Below, one piece after another: positions 1 through 25,430 of a stretch of 64,000 nucleotides of DNA. How positions within the stretch are numbered: the first letter of the stretch is position 1; each line of letters opens with the position of its first letter. Both the position numbers and the translations under genes were made by a program. Under the pieces are notes generated by a model. It saw only the letters and a list, made by a program, of their open reading frames with translations, was not told the DNA's origin and did not search any database. Source of the DNA: Mesocentrotus franciscanus (taxonomy: Eukaryota > Echinodermata > Echinoidea > Camarodonta > Strongylocentrotidae); contig CP137671.1 of the NCBI GenBank assembly GCA_037976565.1, positions 27,041,813 to 27,105,812 on the forward strand, written 5' to 3'.

Positions 1-690
1 CATCATTTACCAATCATTTGATTTTTACAAGAGAAATGTGCTGGAAAGCTAAAAGGAATTAAAATAAAACTTTAGTTAAGACACTGTTTTAAAGAACCTT
101 CAATTCTAATATAGCAAACAAAAATGACAATACTGCACTATTCATTTAATTAAAATACTTAAACAGAGTAGTTCCTGACATGACTAACCTTTTTTTTCCT
201 CATTAATTTTCCTGTACAGTTTAAAAGCCCTGTAGGCCCTTATGGTGATGAATTTCATATTTCAATAAGCAATAATAAAATTCATCACCATAACATTTAT
301 TTACATTACATGTATAGCAGGTCAGAATATGTGGTAGGAAATCTGAAGTTAAGATTAAAAAGATTCTTACTGTGTTATTAAAATGGATATTGCTTTAATG
401 AAAGGAGGATTAAACATGCTTCATATTTTTGGCTGCCCTTCTCTTTGGTAGCACAAAGTGGCCCACTGACAAATCTCACACTAAAGCATGTGTCTTTGTA
501 TGACTGCGATTACTGCAAACTGTTTTGTCAATAGAGGCCCATAAGATTTAGATACCACCATAGAAGCAGTTACTGTACATGTGGGAAAAGAATAATCTTT
601 AGACATTAATACATGTATGCCATCTGAGAATATGGTTTTAGAATTTTCTCTGTTGCCCCATAGTTACCAAATGAATGTAAGTTGTAGTAC
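1..690. other. AT-rich flank outside the CDK8 duplication
   Basis: No ORF or repeat recognised. Similarity to the copy B flank fades near 690-700, which marks the outer edge of the inverted duplication. A perfect 16-bp stem with a 22-base loop lies at 240-293. Confidence 0.5.
240..293. repeat. Perfect 16-bp inverted repeat, 22-base loop
   Basis: ttatggtgatgaattt at 240-255 pairs exactly with aaattcatcaccataa at 278-293. Possibly the remains of a small fold-back element. Confidence 0.7.
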
Positions 691-822
691 AGTTCACTCT
701 GCATTAACGCAACAAGAGTAGAAACAAAAGAGAATGCATGCAACAGATTAAGGAAAACTTGCTCAAATTATCTTCAGTGATTGACCTGCCAAGGTGTGGG
801 CTGTGGTCCCAGTAATATGTAT

Positions 823-828
823 TTTATT
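823..828 (-). promoter_or_regulatory. AATAAA polyadenylation signal, copy A
   Basis: AATAAA on the minus strand about 100 bases after the copy A stop codon, at the position matching the copy B signal. Confidence 0.5.
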
Positions 829-926
829 TAACAAGTTGACAATGTTGATTCTCCTGTTCCAGGAAAGGCCCAAATGTGTGGGAATATTGTGAAAACCCGC
901 AACACCGTTCAAGGAAAATTGTCACT

Positions 927-14856
<13,930 letters not shown>

Positions 14857-15689
14857 CTTTACTGTAATTCACCTGAACAGCAAAAACAAAAATTTGCATG
14901 AAATGAATATCAGTAATTTTCAAAGTTCTCAATATGAAAAATATTGGGTCAGTGAGATCAAAATACCCAGAGCCACAACAAAGTCTCATGGCTCACTTTG
15001 GGAACCTTAAGATACCATCAGTATTTACTTTATTAATGGCCCATACAATGTTACAATAAGAAATACGTGAATGAATGAAAGAATTGTAAATAATGAACAA
15101 ACTACTAAGTGGAACAAAAGGCTTTAACTTGTACATTACACCAACATAACGAGACAAAATTTGAGAAAGATCACATACGTGTTCATGCCAGGACAGGCAC
15201 TGATCAATATAAATGCCTAGGAATTTGGTATTTTTCTTTTGTTGAATGGTGATGCTATCTGTCTTTAATGGAACATTAGTTTCTTCAGTGTGAGCATGAG
15301 TTTTAAAGTGGATGAAGTTAGTTTTACCCAAATTCAACGATAATTTTATTTAAACCAGTTACAACTGTAGATAATTTTGGCAATTCAGCATTTAGTATTT
15401 GAACAAGATTATCTAGCTTTGAATGAGAGCAAAAAATATATGTGTCATCAGCAAATAATATATATTATAATAAGGGACATTAGAGATATTATCATTAACA
15501 TAAATCAAAAAAAGAAGCGGGCCTAAAATAGAGCCCTGAGGCACATCACACATAACTGATGACATGGTTGATTTGGCATTATTAAATATTGTATATTGAC
15601 TTCTACAAGAAAGGTAACTACAAAACCAGTTTAAAGGTACACCACGTATCCCGTAATGGTAAAGCATGTGTAAAAGTATGTGATGATGA

Positions 15690-16417
15690 AGGGTATCAAA
15701 CTTCTACAGTACTTCTACTTCTATGACGATACTCAGGATCCATTAACGCAGGATCCATAAGTGAGGTTGTAATGCTGAGGAATTAACTTAGGTGCTCATT
15801 TGCAGTGCATGCTTGTTGGTGCCGCATTTAAAAGGTTGTGCAAGTAAAAATCTAGTTCCTTAGTCTAGATGCTGGGTGGAAGCACTCCCTTGAAGGCCTC
15901 CAATGAAGTAGCATCAAGGGTGATTCTAGAAAGTGCATTCCACGCAGTTACTGTCCGAGGGAAAAATGAGTTCCGGTAGAATTGGGTGCGGGATGGGATA
16001 GCCAGTAACTTCTTTGGGTGATACTGTCGTGTGTTGCTGGCAAACATAGGTGCTGTGTAATGGTGTGCATTGATGGCTACCATGTTGTGTTGGATCTTGT
16101 ACATGAGATGGAGGCTTGCAGCATTTCTTCTCCTCTCCAGGCTCTCCCATTTCAGATGGTGAATCATGGCCGAGACACTGGCCATGCGGTGATATCTCTG
16201 GAGGGTGAATCTTGCTGCTCGCCTTTGCACTGCTTCGATTTGGGATATATACTTGTTTGTGTGAGGGTTCCAGACCGAGCAACAGTATTCCAGATGAGGT
16301 CTAACAAGAGAGAAGTAGGCTTGTTGGCGGATCTCTTATGAGATTTGCGGAGATTTCTGCTGACTAGTCCCAGCAGCCAATTGGCTCGGGATGTGATGTT
16401 GTTCATGTTGTTCAAAT
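15690..16417 (-). mobile_element. Second LINE 3' fragment nested in the first
   Basis: Encodes the post-RT region of another CR1-like element (ANWLLGLVSRNLRKS, then MQRRAARFTLQRYHRMASVS and FFPRTVTAWNALS), with frame breaks. It splits the host LINE between KAF and DTLHHHIL and ends in a low-complexity 3' segment near 15700-15850. Confidence 0.75.
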
Positions 16418-16693
16418 GCCTTACTTAAATCCATGAAAACTCCTATTACATGCTCGTGTTTGGCTAAGGCAGAGGATACCCTATCATATAATTTTATAAT
16501 AGCAAATTCCGTTGAATGAAATTTCCTGAATCCATACTGATCGTTATTAAGTAAATTGTTGTCGGCCAAAAATGTATATAGTCTATCATAAACGAGTCGT
16601 TCTAATATTTTCGAAAAACATGAAAGTATTGAGATAGGCCAATAATTACTGAATGAGCTAGCATCGTCTTTCTTATAGATGGGTATAGAGTAC

Positions 16694-17026
16694 CGAAGCT
16701 GTGACGTCATAAAAATCTATTTTTGGAATTTCTCAAATTTTTCTTCATTTTCTAAAAGAGCATAAAAAATAATGTAGATAAATAGATTTCCTATAGGAAC
16801 TCAGTGTTATATTGCTCTGGCTCCTAATGTTATGAACCAGAGCAATATAACACTGAATTCCCATAGGCAATCTTTTTATTCAGATGGTCATATCTCAGCC
16901 AATACTTAACCCATTCAATTGGTTTTCGACATTTGGACATTATTTTTGGTGGTCTTTCGGAAAATGAAGAAAAAATTGAGAAATTCAAAAAATAGATTTT
17001 TGATGACGTCACACTTCACCACTCTA
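16694..17026. mobile_element. Fold-back MITE inside the LINE relic
   Basis: Outer inverted ends tgtgacgtca ... aaaatctattttt (16699-16767 / 16960-17022) and inner arms ccagagcaatataacactga (16785-16823 / 16838-16876). No coding capacity. Removing it joins PIYKKDD to the upstream reverse-transcriptase residues. Confidence 0.75.
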
Positions 17027-17639
17027 TTACGAAATTTTCATCATTGAGGGAAAACTACCAGAGAACAATGACAGGTTGATTATGTAAACGAGGGGTTTAA
17101 TTATAGGCCTACTTCCAATTATATTTTTGAGCAAAAATATTGGATTTGTAGGGTTAAAGAAAATACTATTTACAGAGGAATCAAAAAGAAAATCACGAAA
17201 ATTATTGCTATACCCTTTGATTTTCGAGGCCTGTTCAGCACTTATGTTTGAAAAATAATTATAGGGTCTATTTATATAAAAGCAATTTGCAATAATGCAA
17301 TGTCATGTGCGTCCTTTACAGTAATATCATCGTGCCTAAACACAGTTGAATGAGAAAATTCCCCCTTTTCAGAATATCATTTATTATCTTCCACTTGGAG
17401 GAAGAATCATTTGCCTGTTCAAACTGTGTCGTGTAATATTCTTTTTAAATATACGAATATACATCCCCCAAATGGTGTTGTCTGCAACATTGCCTTTGTA
17501 ATCATGAATGCCATGGCTTTGACAGTGTTTTTATGTTTTTAATTTGTTTGACTTTTCCGAGTTCTTATTCATTGTTCAGAGACAATACTTAAAATTCTAA
17601 TATTCAGGAAACATATAATTTTATTAGGCACAACGAACA

Positions 17640-17830
17640 CGGGCAATTTGAGGCGCGCCGCGCGCCGGGCCGTGCAGTGCTGGCAGCCCCCACGACTCGT
17701 GAAGCATTTGTCAGTCTCAAACTAGATCCCCAGCCCGTCAGACCCGGCGAAGATACATTTCAGTTTCCGTCCGGCCGTGCGTCCACTCGTCATCAAATTC
17801 ACCGATGAGCGCGCGGCCAGTGCAAGATTC
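17640..17830. promoter_or_regulatory. CpG-rich stretch in the inter-gene spacer
   Basis: Short GC- and CpG-rich island (gcgcgccgcgcgccgggccg and similar) in otherwise AT-rich DNA. It could be a promoter or a transposon end. GGCGCGCC motifs also occur in the termini of the neighbouring palindromic element. Confidence 0.3.
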
Positions 17831-18000
17831 ATGTCGCACAAAAGTAACACCTTCCTTTTGTAAAACGTGAATAGGTCCGTGCATATTTAAGTACTAAAAC
17901 TAGTCAAGCACACAAGGTACTAAAATAATCTATCCATTTTCACAGAAAATTACATTGAATTATTATAACAAATTTCCTCGTAGTTTAATATTTATCTCAC

Positions 18001-18085
18001 CTTAATTTCTCCAACCATCCACTACATACGCTACGGTGTCTCGGAATTTCCTACGAATGTGCAATTTTCTCGGTCTCTCGCTTGA
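18001..18085 (-). promoter_or_regulatory. Candidate non-coding first exon of CDK8 copy A
   Basis: On the minus strand a strong donor, aaattaag/gtgagataaat, sits at about 18000-18001, upstream of copy A and in the right orientation. A CpG-rich stretch follows at 17640-17830. No ORF and no matching copy near copy B were found by eye, so this is a guess from one splice motif. Confidence 0.25.
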
Positions 18086-18095
18086 TATGGCCGTC

Positions 18096-20012
18096 TATGG
18101 CGCGCCGTTTGACCAATAATTCAGATAAACATTGTTTATCGTCGAAAAACACTGTTTATCGAGCGATAAACACTGTTTATCAAGCGATAAACACTGTTTA
18201 TCGAGAGAAACTATGTTAATCGACTGATAAACACAGTTTCTCTCGAAAAACAGTGTTTATCACCGAAAAACACTGTTTATCGCCGAAAAACACTGTTTAT
18301 CGCCGAAAAACATTGTTTATCGCCGATAAACAGTGTTTATAGAGAGAAACTGTGTTTATCAGTCGATAAACATAGTTTCTCTCGATAAACAATGTTTATC
18401 TGATTTATTGGGCAAATGGCGAGCACTCGTACTCCAGATCAGAGCCGTATGCACTACTCCACACGTTAGTCAGGTAGCTTGGTGAAATTACCGTTACTTG
18501 CCTGATAAAAGCACCGTTTTTGGTACAGGGCTTCCTTAGGAACTACTGAACGATATTATGGTAGGCCTAGGAGTCCCCGGCAAGAATATTATATAGAGGT
18601 GTGGGGCGGGGGCGTCGCCTCGTAGCCCACAAATAATTTAAAAATGTAATATAACATTGAGTTTTTGTTGTACAAACGCCATTTTTGGTACAGGGCTTCA
18701 TTAGGACCTGCTGAATGATGGTAGGAGAGGAGCATAACTAACTATGGCGTTTGTAAAACAAAAACCCAATGGTATATAACCTTTTAAATTATTTGTGGAC
18801 TACGCCCCACACCCTTATATGATATTCTTGCCGGGGCTCCTACCCTATTATCGTTCAGTAGGTCCTAAGGAAGCCCTGTACCAAAAATGGCATTTGTACA
18901 AGAACAAATCAATGTTATATTAGGCCTACCTTATAAATTAGTTCGGGGCTACGGCGCCCCCGCCCGACACACTTATATGATATTCTTGCCGGGGGCTCCT
19001 ACCCTATTATCGTTCAGTAGGTCCTAATGAAGCCCTGTACCAAAAATGGCATTTGTACAACAACAAATCAATGTTATATGACCTTATAAATTATTTGGGG
19101 GCTACGAGGCGACGGCCCCGCTCCACACCCTTATATGATATTCTTGCCGGGGGCTCCTACCCTATTATCGTTCAGTAGGTCCTAAGGAAGCCCTGTACCA
19201 AAAATGGCATTTGTACAAGAACAAATCAATGTTATATTAGGCCTACCTTATAAATTAGTTCGGGGGGCTACGAGGCAACGCCCCCGCCCGACACACTTAT
19301 ATGATATTCTTGCCGGGGGCTCCTACCCTATTATCGTTCAGTAGGTCCTAATGAAGCCCTGTACCAAAAATGGCATTTGTACAACAACAAATCAATGTTA
19401 TATGACCTTATAAATTATTTGGGGGCTACGAGGCGACGCCCCCGCCCGACACACTTATATGATATTCTTGCCGGGGGCTCCTACCCAAATATCGTTCAGT
19501 AGGTCCTAAGGAAGCCCTGTACCAAAAATGGCATTTGTACAACAACAAATCAATGGTATGAAATTATTTGGGGGATCCAAAAAGACGCCCCGCCCCACAC
19601 CCTTAAATTGACATTTTTGCCGGGGGCTCTTAGCCTAATATCGTTTAGTAGGTCTTAAGGAAGCCCTGTACCAAAAATGGTGCTTTTATCAGGCAATTAA
19701 GTAACGGTAATTTCAAGCCACCTGACTAACGTGCGGATACGGCTCTGATCTGGAGCACGAGTGCGCGCCATTTGCCCAATAAATTAGATAAACATTGTTT
19801 ATCGCCGAAAAACACTGTAATTTATCGAGCGATAAACAGTGTTTATCGAGAGAAACTATGTTTATCGACTGATAAACACAGTTTCTCTTGATAAACACTG
19901 TTTCTCTTGATATACACTGTTTTTCGGCGATAAACAGTGTTTTTCGACGATAAACAGTGTTTATCGACGTTAAACAGTGTTTATCTGATTTATTGGTCAA
20001 ACGGCGCGCCAT
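18096..20012. mobile_element. Nested palindromic element with TGTTTATC arrays and an internal satellite
   Basis: Outer inverted ends tggcgcgccgtttgacc at 18099 and 20010, TA-flanked. Two arrays (18120-18405, 19785-19995) of near-perfect palindromes of the form gataaacactgtttatc, each array bounded by CAATAAATCAGATAAAC-type ends. Second-level inverted segments (18410-18560 and 19620-19775, aagccctgtaccaaaa...) enclose a tandem repeat. No ORF of transposase type. It resembles a composite fold-back transposon. Confidence 0.75.
18640..19615 (+). repeat. Tandem repeat, period about 158 bp, six units
   Basis: The marker gatattcttgccgg occurs at 18821, 18979, 19137, 19303 and 19461, with a variant at 19610: steps of 158, 158, 166, 158 and 149. 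Each unit also has gttcagtaggtcctaa and gaagccctgtaccaaaaatg. Confidence 0.9.
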
Positions 20013-20494
20013 AACCGTACATGCACATATCATGCAATCACTGTAGACTGCGAGAGGGCCTGCCCTGTTTTACATGGCACAAGAACACAGAGGAAAATAC
20101 GATAAAAGGACAACGTTAAAGACAGTGAAGACCCTCTAACTCCGAGTATGTATAAATATGATCATATGAAACCAGAAATATACACAAAAAACTGAAACGA
20201 ATTATGTTTTGTTAATGTTTGCACACTCGGTTATGGCGGTCTGTGTGTGTGTGTTGTACGGAATGGTGTTTGCCTCGGCGTTTTGGCCCATATCTACCCG
20301 GGGAGCTCCAAGCCGATGCGATGGCGCGCTGGCCGGGCGATAAGCTTGAGCTGCTGTGCGTGATGATATGTATAGACCTCTAGAGGCGGTCAGTGGAGCC
20401 AGATGCAATCTCAGCGGAACAACCGTCGATATCAGAGACTGAAGCTTTCGGTCTAAGTCTAGCTAGAGTCGTTGAGACTGAGAGTAGAGTAGAG
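20013..20494. other. Spacer DNA without recognised feature
   Basis: Mixed composition with some GC-rich patches (20270-20350). No convincing ORF or repeat. Confidence 0.4.
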
Positions 20495-21250
20495 TCTTAG
20501 GTGCTAGTGCAGTTCCGTATCCATTTTTTTAGCAGTTTCATATCCAAATTCCAATCTTAGCAAAGGAATTTTAGCCTATTTTTTTTACTAATATCAATCA
20601 TAATCATATATTGCATTTTCCACCTGAATTTGGATCACATCCGACATCGGGAATCCTCCGTTTAGGGCTTCGATGTCCACGCGCCGTCAATACCGTCTCT
20701 ACGCTTTCGCTCTGCACCTCAAACTGAAGCTATCAGTCAAAATTTATGGTATCGTGCATGCGCGCAACAAAAAGCTAAAAATCTTTGTTCACACGCAATG
20801 ATATAACTTATAATTTATATGACAAATTTGAGTTTTATCGACCCCCCTCCGACCCCCGGGATCGCCGCCCCTGAACACCACCACCATCATCAACAACAAC
20901 AAAAACAAGACAATGATAATATTTGGCATATAAACTATATTAGTTATATCACTGCGTGTGAACGAAGATTTTTAGCTTTTTGTTGCGCGCATGCACGATA
21001 CCATAAATTTTGACTGATAGCTACAGTTTGAGGTGCAGAGCGAAAGCGTAGAGATGGTATTGAGCGACGACGTGGACATCGAAGCCCTAAACGGAGGATT
21101 CCCGATGTCGGATGTGATCCAAATACAGGTGGAAAATGCAATATATGATTATGATTAATATTAGTAAAAAATTAGGCTAAAATTCCTTTGCTAAGATTGG
21201 ATATGAAACTGCTAAAAAAATGGATACGGAACTGCACTAGCGCCGAGTCT
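20495..21250. repeat. Inverted repeat with arms of about 300 bp near the palindrome axis
   Basis: Left arm about 20500-20812 (agcagtttcatatcca ... gcgcgcaacaaaaagctaaa) matches right arm about 20937-21240 in reverse complement with few differences. The 125-bp loop carries a hAT-like end fragment (cccgggatcgccgcccctga) and a CAA/CAT-rich patch. It is either a fold-back element or the surviving core of the larger CDK8 palindrome. Confidence 0.85.
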
Positions 21251-22911
21251 TAGTCTTAGCTGTAATTCTAAACTTAAAGTTAAACGTAAAGCCTCTAGAT
21301 CTACTAGATCTAGACCTAGAGTCTATACCTACTACTAGTACTAGATTAGACTGAAAATTTCTGTCTCTTTCGTTCGTTAGCCTCTGATTTGGGTAGGGTC
21401 GGCTCCTCTCTTTAGAGACAGAAGCCGACCATAGGTGCTCCTGTGCAAACTCGGTTGTATGGATCTGGCTACCAAATTCCGGCCAAACTTTTGGACTAAA
21501 ATTTCATTTTAGCGGATTCATATCCGATGCATTTATTTTTGAAAATTAGGTCTAGGCTAATATACATCGGTTCCACTTACCAGATTTACTGTATGATGCA
21601 TTTAAGGGTCTTTTTTCCCGGTTTTCTTCGTCGAAATTGAACTCCGCTCCGTGTTGAAATTTTTGCAGCGCATGCGCAGTAACAATTTCAAGGAACGAAA
21701 AGGACGGAAAGGGGGCGAAAAGCAGTCTGAAAATGACGTCAAAGCCGATACGTGTTATAATTGGGCAGAAACTCAGCGGAATTCGTATAGTGACCCTTGT
21801 GCGATTTACTCGAAATTTTCTGTGTGAATATATACCGTGTTTGGCATCATTCGAAAGGTCATTTCATTGCGGTCAGTTTGACACCATTGCAATCTGCGCG
21901 TAATGTACTGCAAGCATGTAGCAGGCTATTACGTAATGCATAGTAAAATCATCATTTTGGGCGATAACTTTGCGCGGACGTCATCAAATTTACCAAACTT
22001 GGCAGACAGAACACGTGTATGGATACATGTGTCTGTCAAGTTTCATTGACGTAGGTATAAGGATCGTCATTTTAGAGCAACTTGAAGTTATTTCCCAATT
22101 TTCGTGAAATCTGCATATTTGGAGAGCAATTTTCGCAAAGTCGGTCAATGTTAGGGTACATATTTTATTATTTGGTTGGAAAGGGCTTATATTCAAGTAT
22201 CTAAATCCAAAAAGGTACAGGTTTGGCCAGAAACAATGGAGATACGGCCACAGAAAGAAAGCCAATTCCCAGAACTTTAGAGGGCGCTATTTATTTTTTG
22301 CATAGTCATTGGAGCCTGAAATTCAGCATGGCTTTGTGCAAGTATGAGATAAAGATACTGCAAAAGATTGAGACGAAACGGAAATGGTACGAGAAAGTAA
22401 TGGCATTTTTTTGTTTTTAGGGGTCCATTTTTCCAGAATTTTAGAGATTTTTCACGGAGTTGGTTTCGCATTTGAATTTGCAGTATGAAGATGGCATTTT
22501 GAAGGTCATGTTATATGTCGCAGATGAAAGAACATCTCTTGGACTATTTAGAGGAATGTGTTAGAACTCTGTAGGATCTAGGATAGTGGAGATAGGAAAG
22601 AAGAAAGAAAGGCCTTAAAACGGACAAGAAACGGACAAAATGGCACCTGGACGGATACGCATGAGTGATTTCGAAAATCGAAGCATGTAGTGACCTTGAT
22701 GAGATGCTAGATACTATGCCTACAAAATTTGAAATGAAAAGGACATGAGGAAAGCACCTAACTAGGAATAACAAACACTACGTGCAAAACAAATGGGATT
22801 TCCGGATGATAAGTCCCAAGAAGAAGAATATTAATAGGAAGAATGTGAACGAAAACAAAGCAATGACAAAGATTGCAATTACTATTTAAAGTATTTAGAC
22901 AATGATCTATA
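21251..22911. other. Spacer without recognised gene
   Basis: Contains ctagat-rich sequence (21280-21350) and only short chance ORFs. I see nothing conserved. Confidence 0.4.
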
Positions 22912-23445
22912 TTATGACCCTAACCTTGGTGGGATGTACGGTGTCAGCAAATCTGAGATGTACTCTGGACACATGCCATGGAGAGCTTTAAAGATGATTA
23001 GATTGACCTTGTAGCGGATCCGTAACTGAACTGGCAACCAGTGTAGATCTCTCAATATAGGTGTTACTGGTATGTGTTGAGACCTCTTCGCTCTTGACAC
23101 TAAGCGAGCTGCAGAGTTATGAATCCTCTGCAACTTACAGAGTTCTCTCTCTGGAGCTCCCAGAAGAAGGCAGTTGCAGCTGTCAAGCAAAGATGTTACA
23201 AAGGCGTGGACCAATATCTCAGTTGTCCTTCTATTGAGATATTGACGGACACGACCTATTCTTCTAACGGCCAAAGATGCTTTCTTGCAAGTATTGTTGA
23301 CATGCTGCTGCATAGTCAAGTGGCTGTCAAGGATTACACCAAGATCACGTAGAGATGGGGATGGTCCAATTTGATTGCCACCAGATGTAATAGCACCCAT
23401 TTCTTGACGTTGCTGAAAACGTGATGACACATGCAATACCTCCAT
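22912..23445 (-). pseudogene. LINE reverse-transcriptase C-terminal fragment (CR1/L2 group)
   Basis: 177 open codons: RDLGVILDSHLTMQQHVNN, then CNCLLLGAPERELCKLQRIH, NSAARLV and LHWLPVQLRIRYKVNLIIFK. This is the typical region after the YADD box in CR1/L2 elements. Both ends are truncated. Confidence 0.85.
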
Positions 23446-23514
23446 CTTATTATTAGAGTATTATTAGAGTTTTAAAAATTAAATTGTATAACGGTGACAG
23501 TTCAGTCAGTTTTC

Positions 23515-23880
23515 TATTAAAATAAATGCTTTGTTCGTGTAAAGCTTTAGAATCCCACCTTGGAAGTATCAGAGATACAAAAATGTCACTTGAAATGAAT
23601 TTTTCTTTTACTGAATATAAAGTTAAACAAAATCCTTCTCAAGTTCTCATCCTTCTCCCAAACTCCCCTTTCAAGATTGTTTGTTCCTATGTGAAGCAAA
23701 ACTGCTGTCGAGTCTTCAAATAAATGACAATTAAAACGAGCGAAGTCATAGAGTCTAGAAAATGTTGATCCAGGAATGCAATGGAGACTGATGTCTGTGT
23801 CTTTCAAAGACTTTTCGTCAATGTTCCGCAATATGGAATCACATACAATGAAGTTGAGTTGGCCGAGTGCATCTGTCAGA
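23515..23880 (-). pseudogene. SGNH-esterase-like fragment, probably from LINE ORF1
   Basis: Residues ISLHCIPGSTFSRLYDFAR followed by VLLHIGTNNLERG: the GTNN block of SGNH/GDSL hydrolases. CR1-group ORF1 proteins can carry such an esterase domain. Close to another LINE piece on the same strand, so a mobile-element origin is favoured over a host esterase. Confidence 0.5.
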
Positions 23881-23940
23881 AAAACAACAACAAACGATTA
23901 TAAGAAGGATTAGAAAATGGCTTAGTTAAATACATGTATA

Positions 23941-24432
23941 AGGCGGTGTCAGACAGAGGCCAAAAATCCGGATTTTAGTTATCCAGATTATTAATTATCA
24001 ATTATCCCTTCAAAAATCCCTTCAAAAATCCTCTAACGCAACAAGAAAATTCTCCTTTGACAGGATTTTTCAAGGGATTTTTGGCGGGATTTTTCTGTCT
24101 GTCACCAATGTTGAAGAAAAAAAATCCCTTTAAAAGTCAGTGTAAGGTCAACTTTTTACTTAATGATTGGCTGGCATATGGTTTTTAACGCGCTATCGTA
24201 ACCTGCGCACATTTATAATTGCGCATTACTTTTGATTGACCGTGTGATGTCACAATGCTTATCTACCTGAACGGTGCATGCGCAATGGCCTATCAATAAT
24301 CCAGATAATAGTTATCCGGATTATGCGTAGCCTGTCTGTCACCAGTCTGTCACAGACGTAAATGAATAAACTAGATTTCTAAAATCTAGTTTATTCAAGA
24401 TGGGTCGGGATTTTTCTGTGTGACACCGCCTT
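23941..24432. mobile_element. MITE with TIR AAGGCGGTGTCA
   Basis: aaggcggtgtcagacag at the left end and its inverse ctgtgtgacaccgcctta at the right, about 490 bp. The interior is rich in aaaatccc and ccggat blocks, partly palindromic. No ORF. Confidence 0.75.
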
Positions 24433-24857
24433 ATATGTACATTGTACAATATGGAGTTTTTAAAAGATATCTGATCAAAGTAGCTAGTAGCTACAGGTAG
24501 TCATTTATGGTAGAAAAATCTGGCTTGCATTCAAATTTTATCTTTTTAAATGAAAAAAATTACGGCTATTAGATTCATAAAGTTTTCCATTCGTTTTTCC
24601 ACCTGTGCACAAGTTGTAAGTGTTTGTCTTTGGCTTTTTGTTTTAATTCTGCTTTGCTCATTACAACTGGCATAAGGGAAATGCTGCTTATTTCTTCATG
24701 TACCTCTTGGACTTGGTGTACGGACAAAAATTGCATTCCAACAAGAGGTAAAAGCATCAGACGATACCTCACAAAGTACGCACACTTGCTTAGCATAATT
24801 ATGGTTGGTTATAAAGTTTGAGTTGACCAGAAGGCAGAATCAAAGTTTTAGAATCCC
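24433..24857. other. Spacer with an unrecognised 73-codon minus-strand ORF
   Basis: The ORF at 24575-24796 (minus) ends in a basic stretch, KAELKQKAKDKHLQL. I do not recognise it and cannot say whether it is an exon. Confidence 0.3.
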
Positions 24858-25019
24858 TAAATTAATAAAATTATCCAGGCTGTAATCTGTATACTGTCTG
24901 TATTAAGTGTATACTGTAAATTGTAATTGTATTTGTATAATTGTATCCAGCTAGCTTGCACTTGCAGCTCAGCCTCAGCTCAGGATTCCACTTTAATTTG
25001 ATCACAGGCCCTTGATAAT
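24858..25019 (+). repeat. 162-bp direct repeat, first copy
   Basis: taaattaataaaattatcc ... cccttgataat; almost identical to 25269-25430, one visible difference (ggccc/agccc). Confidence 0.9.
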
Positions 25020-25268
25020 TGTCTAAACATGCTTAACCCCTTGGAGATATAATTATAAAACATATCATTTGATCTAGATTCATAATAGCCATGAGCACTT
25101 TGAGCAGTCGGTTAATACTTTATTTAGTTTACATTACTGTCGATTGGCAACAAAAAGCTGACAAAAATATATACATATGGGACTAGACTATGGCACAGCG
25201 ACAAACACAGACACCCCGCCATTCCAGACTGAAAGGCCATAGCCATAGCAAATTCCCGCAGTTTCGAG

Positions 25269-25430
25269 TAAATTAATAAAATTATCCAGGCTGTAATCTG
25301 TATACTGTCTGTATTAAGTGTATACTGTAAATTGTAATTGTATTTGTATAATTGTATCCAGCTAGCTTGCACTTGCAGCTCAGCCTCAGCTCAGGATTCC
25401 ACTTTAATTTGATCACAAGCCCTTGATAAT
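25269..25430 (+). repeat. 162-bp direct repeat, second copy
   Basis: Second copy, offset 411 bp. The near identity implies a recent duplication. Confidence 0.9.

Larger units (their letters stand above)
14993..17450 (-). pseudogene. CR1/L2-like LINE ORF2 relic, minus strand, interrupted twice
   Basis: Reading upstream to downstream on the minus strand: linker residues (QFEQANDSSSKWKIINDIL) near 17400, reverse-transcriptase start (YWPISILSCFSKILERLVYD) at 16650, VFMDLSKAF at 16430, PQGSILGPLLFLIYVND at 15500, a damaged YADD-like box at 15445, and the thumb FLGIYIDQCLSWHEHV at 15210. Frames shift repeatedly, so it is dead. A fold-back element (16694-17026) and a second LINE piece (15690-16417) are inserted into it. 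It lies about 110 bases from the inner edge of CDK8 copy A homology. Confidence 0.8.
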
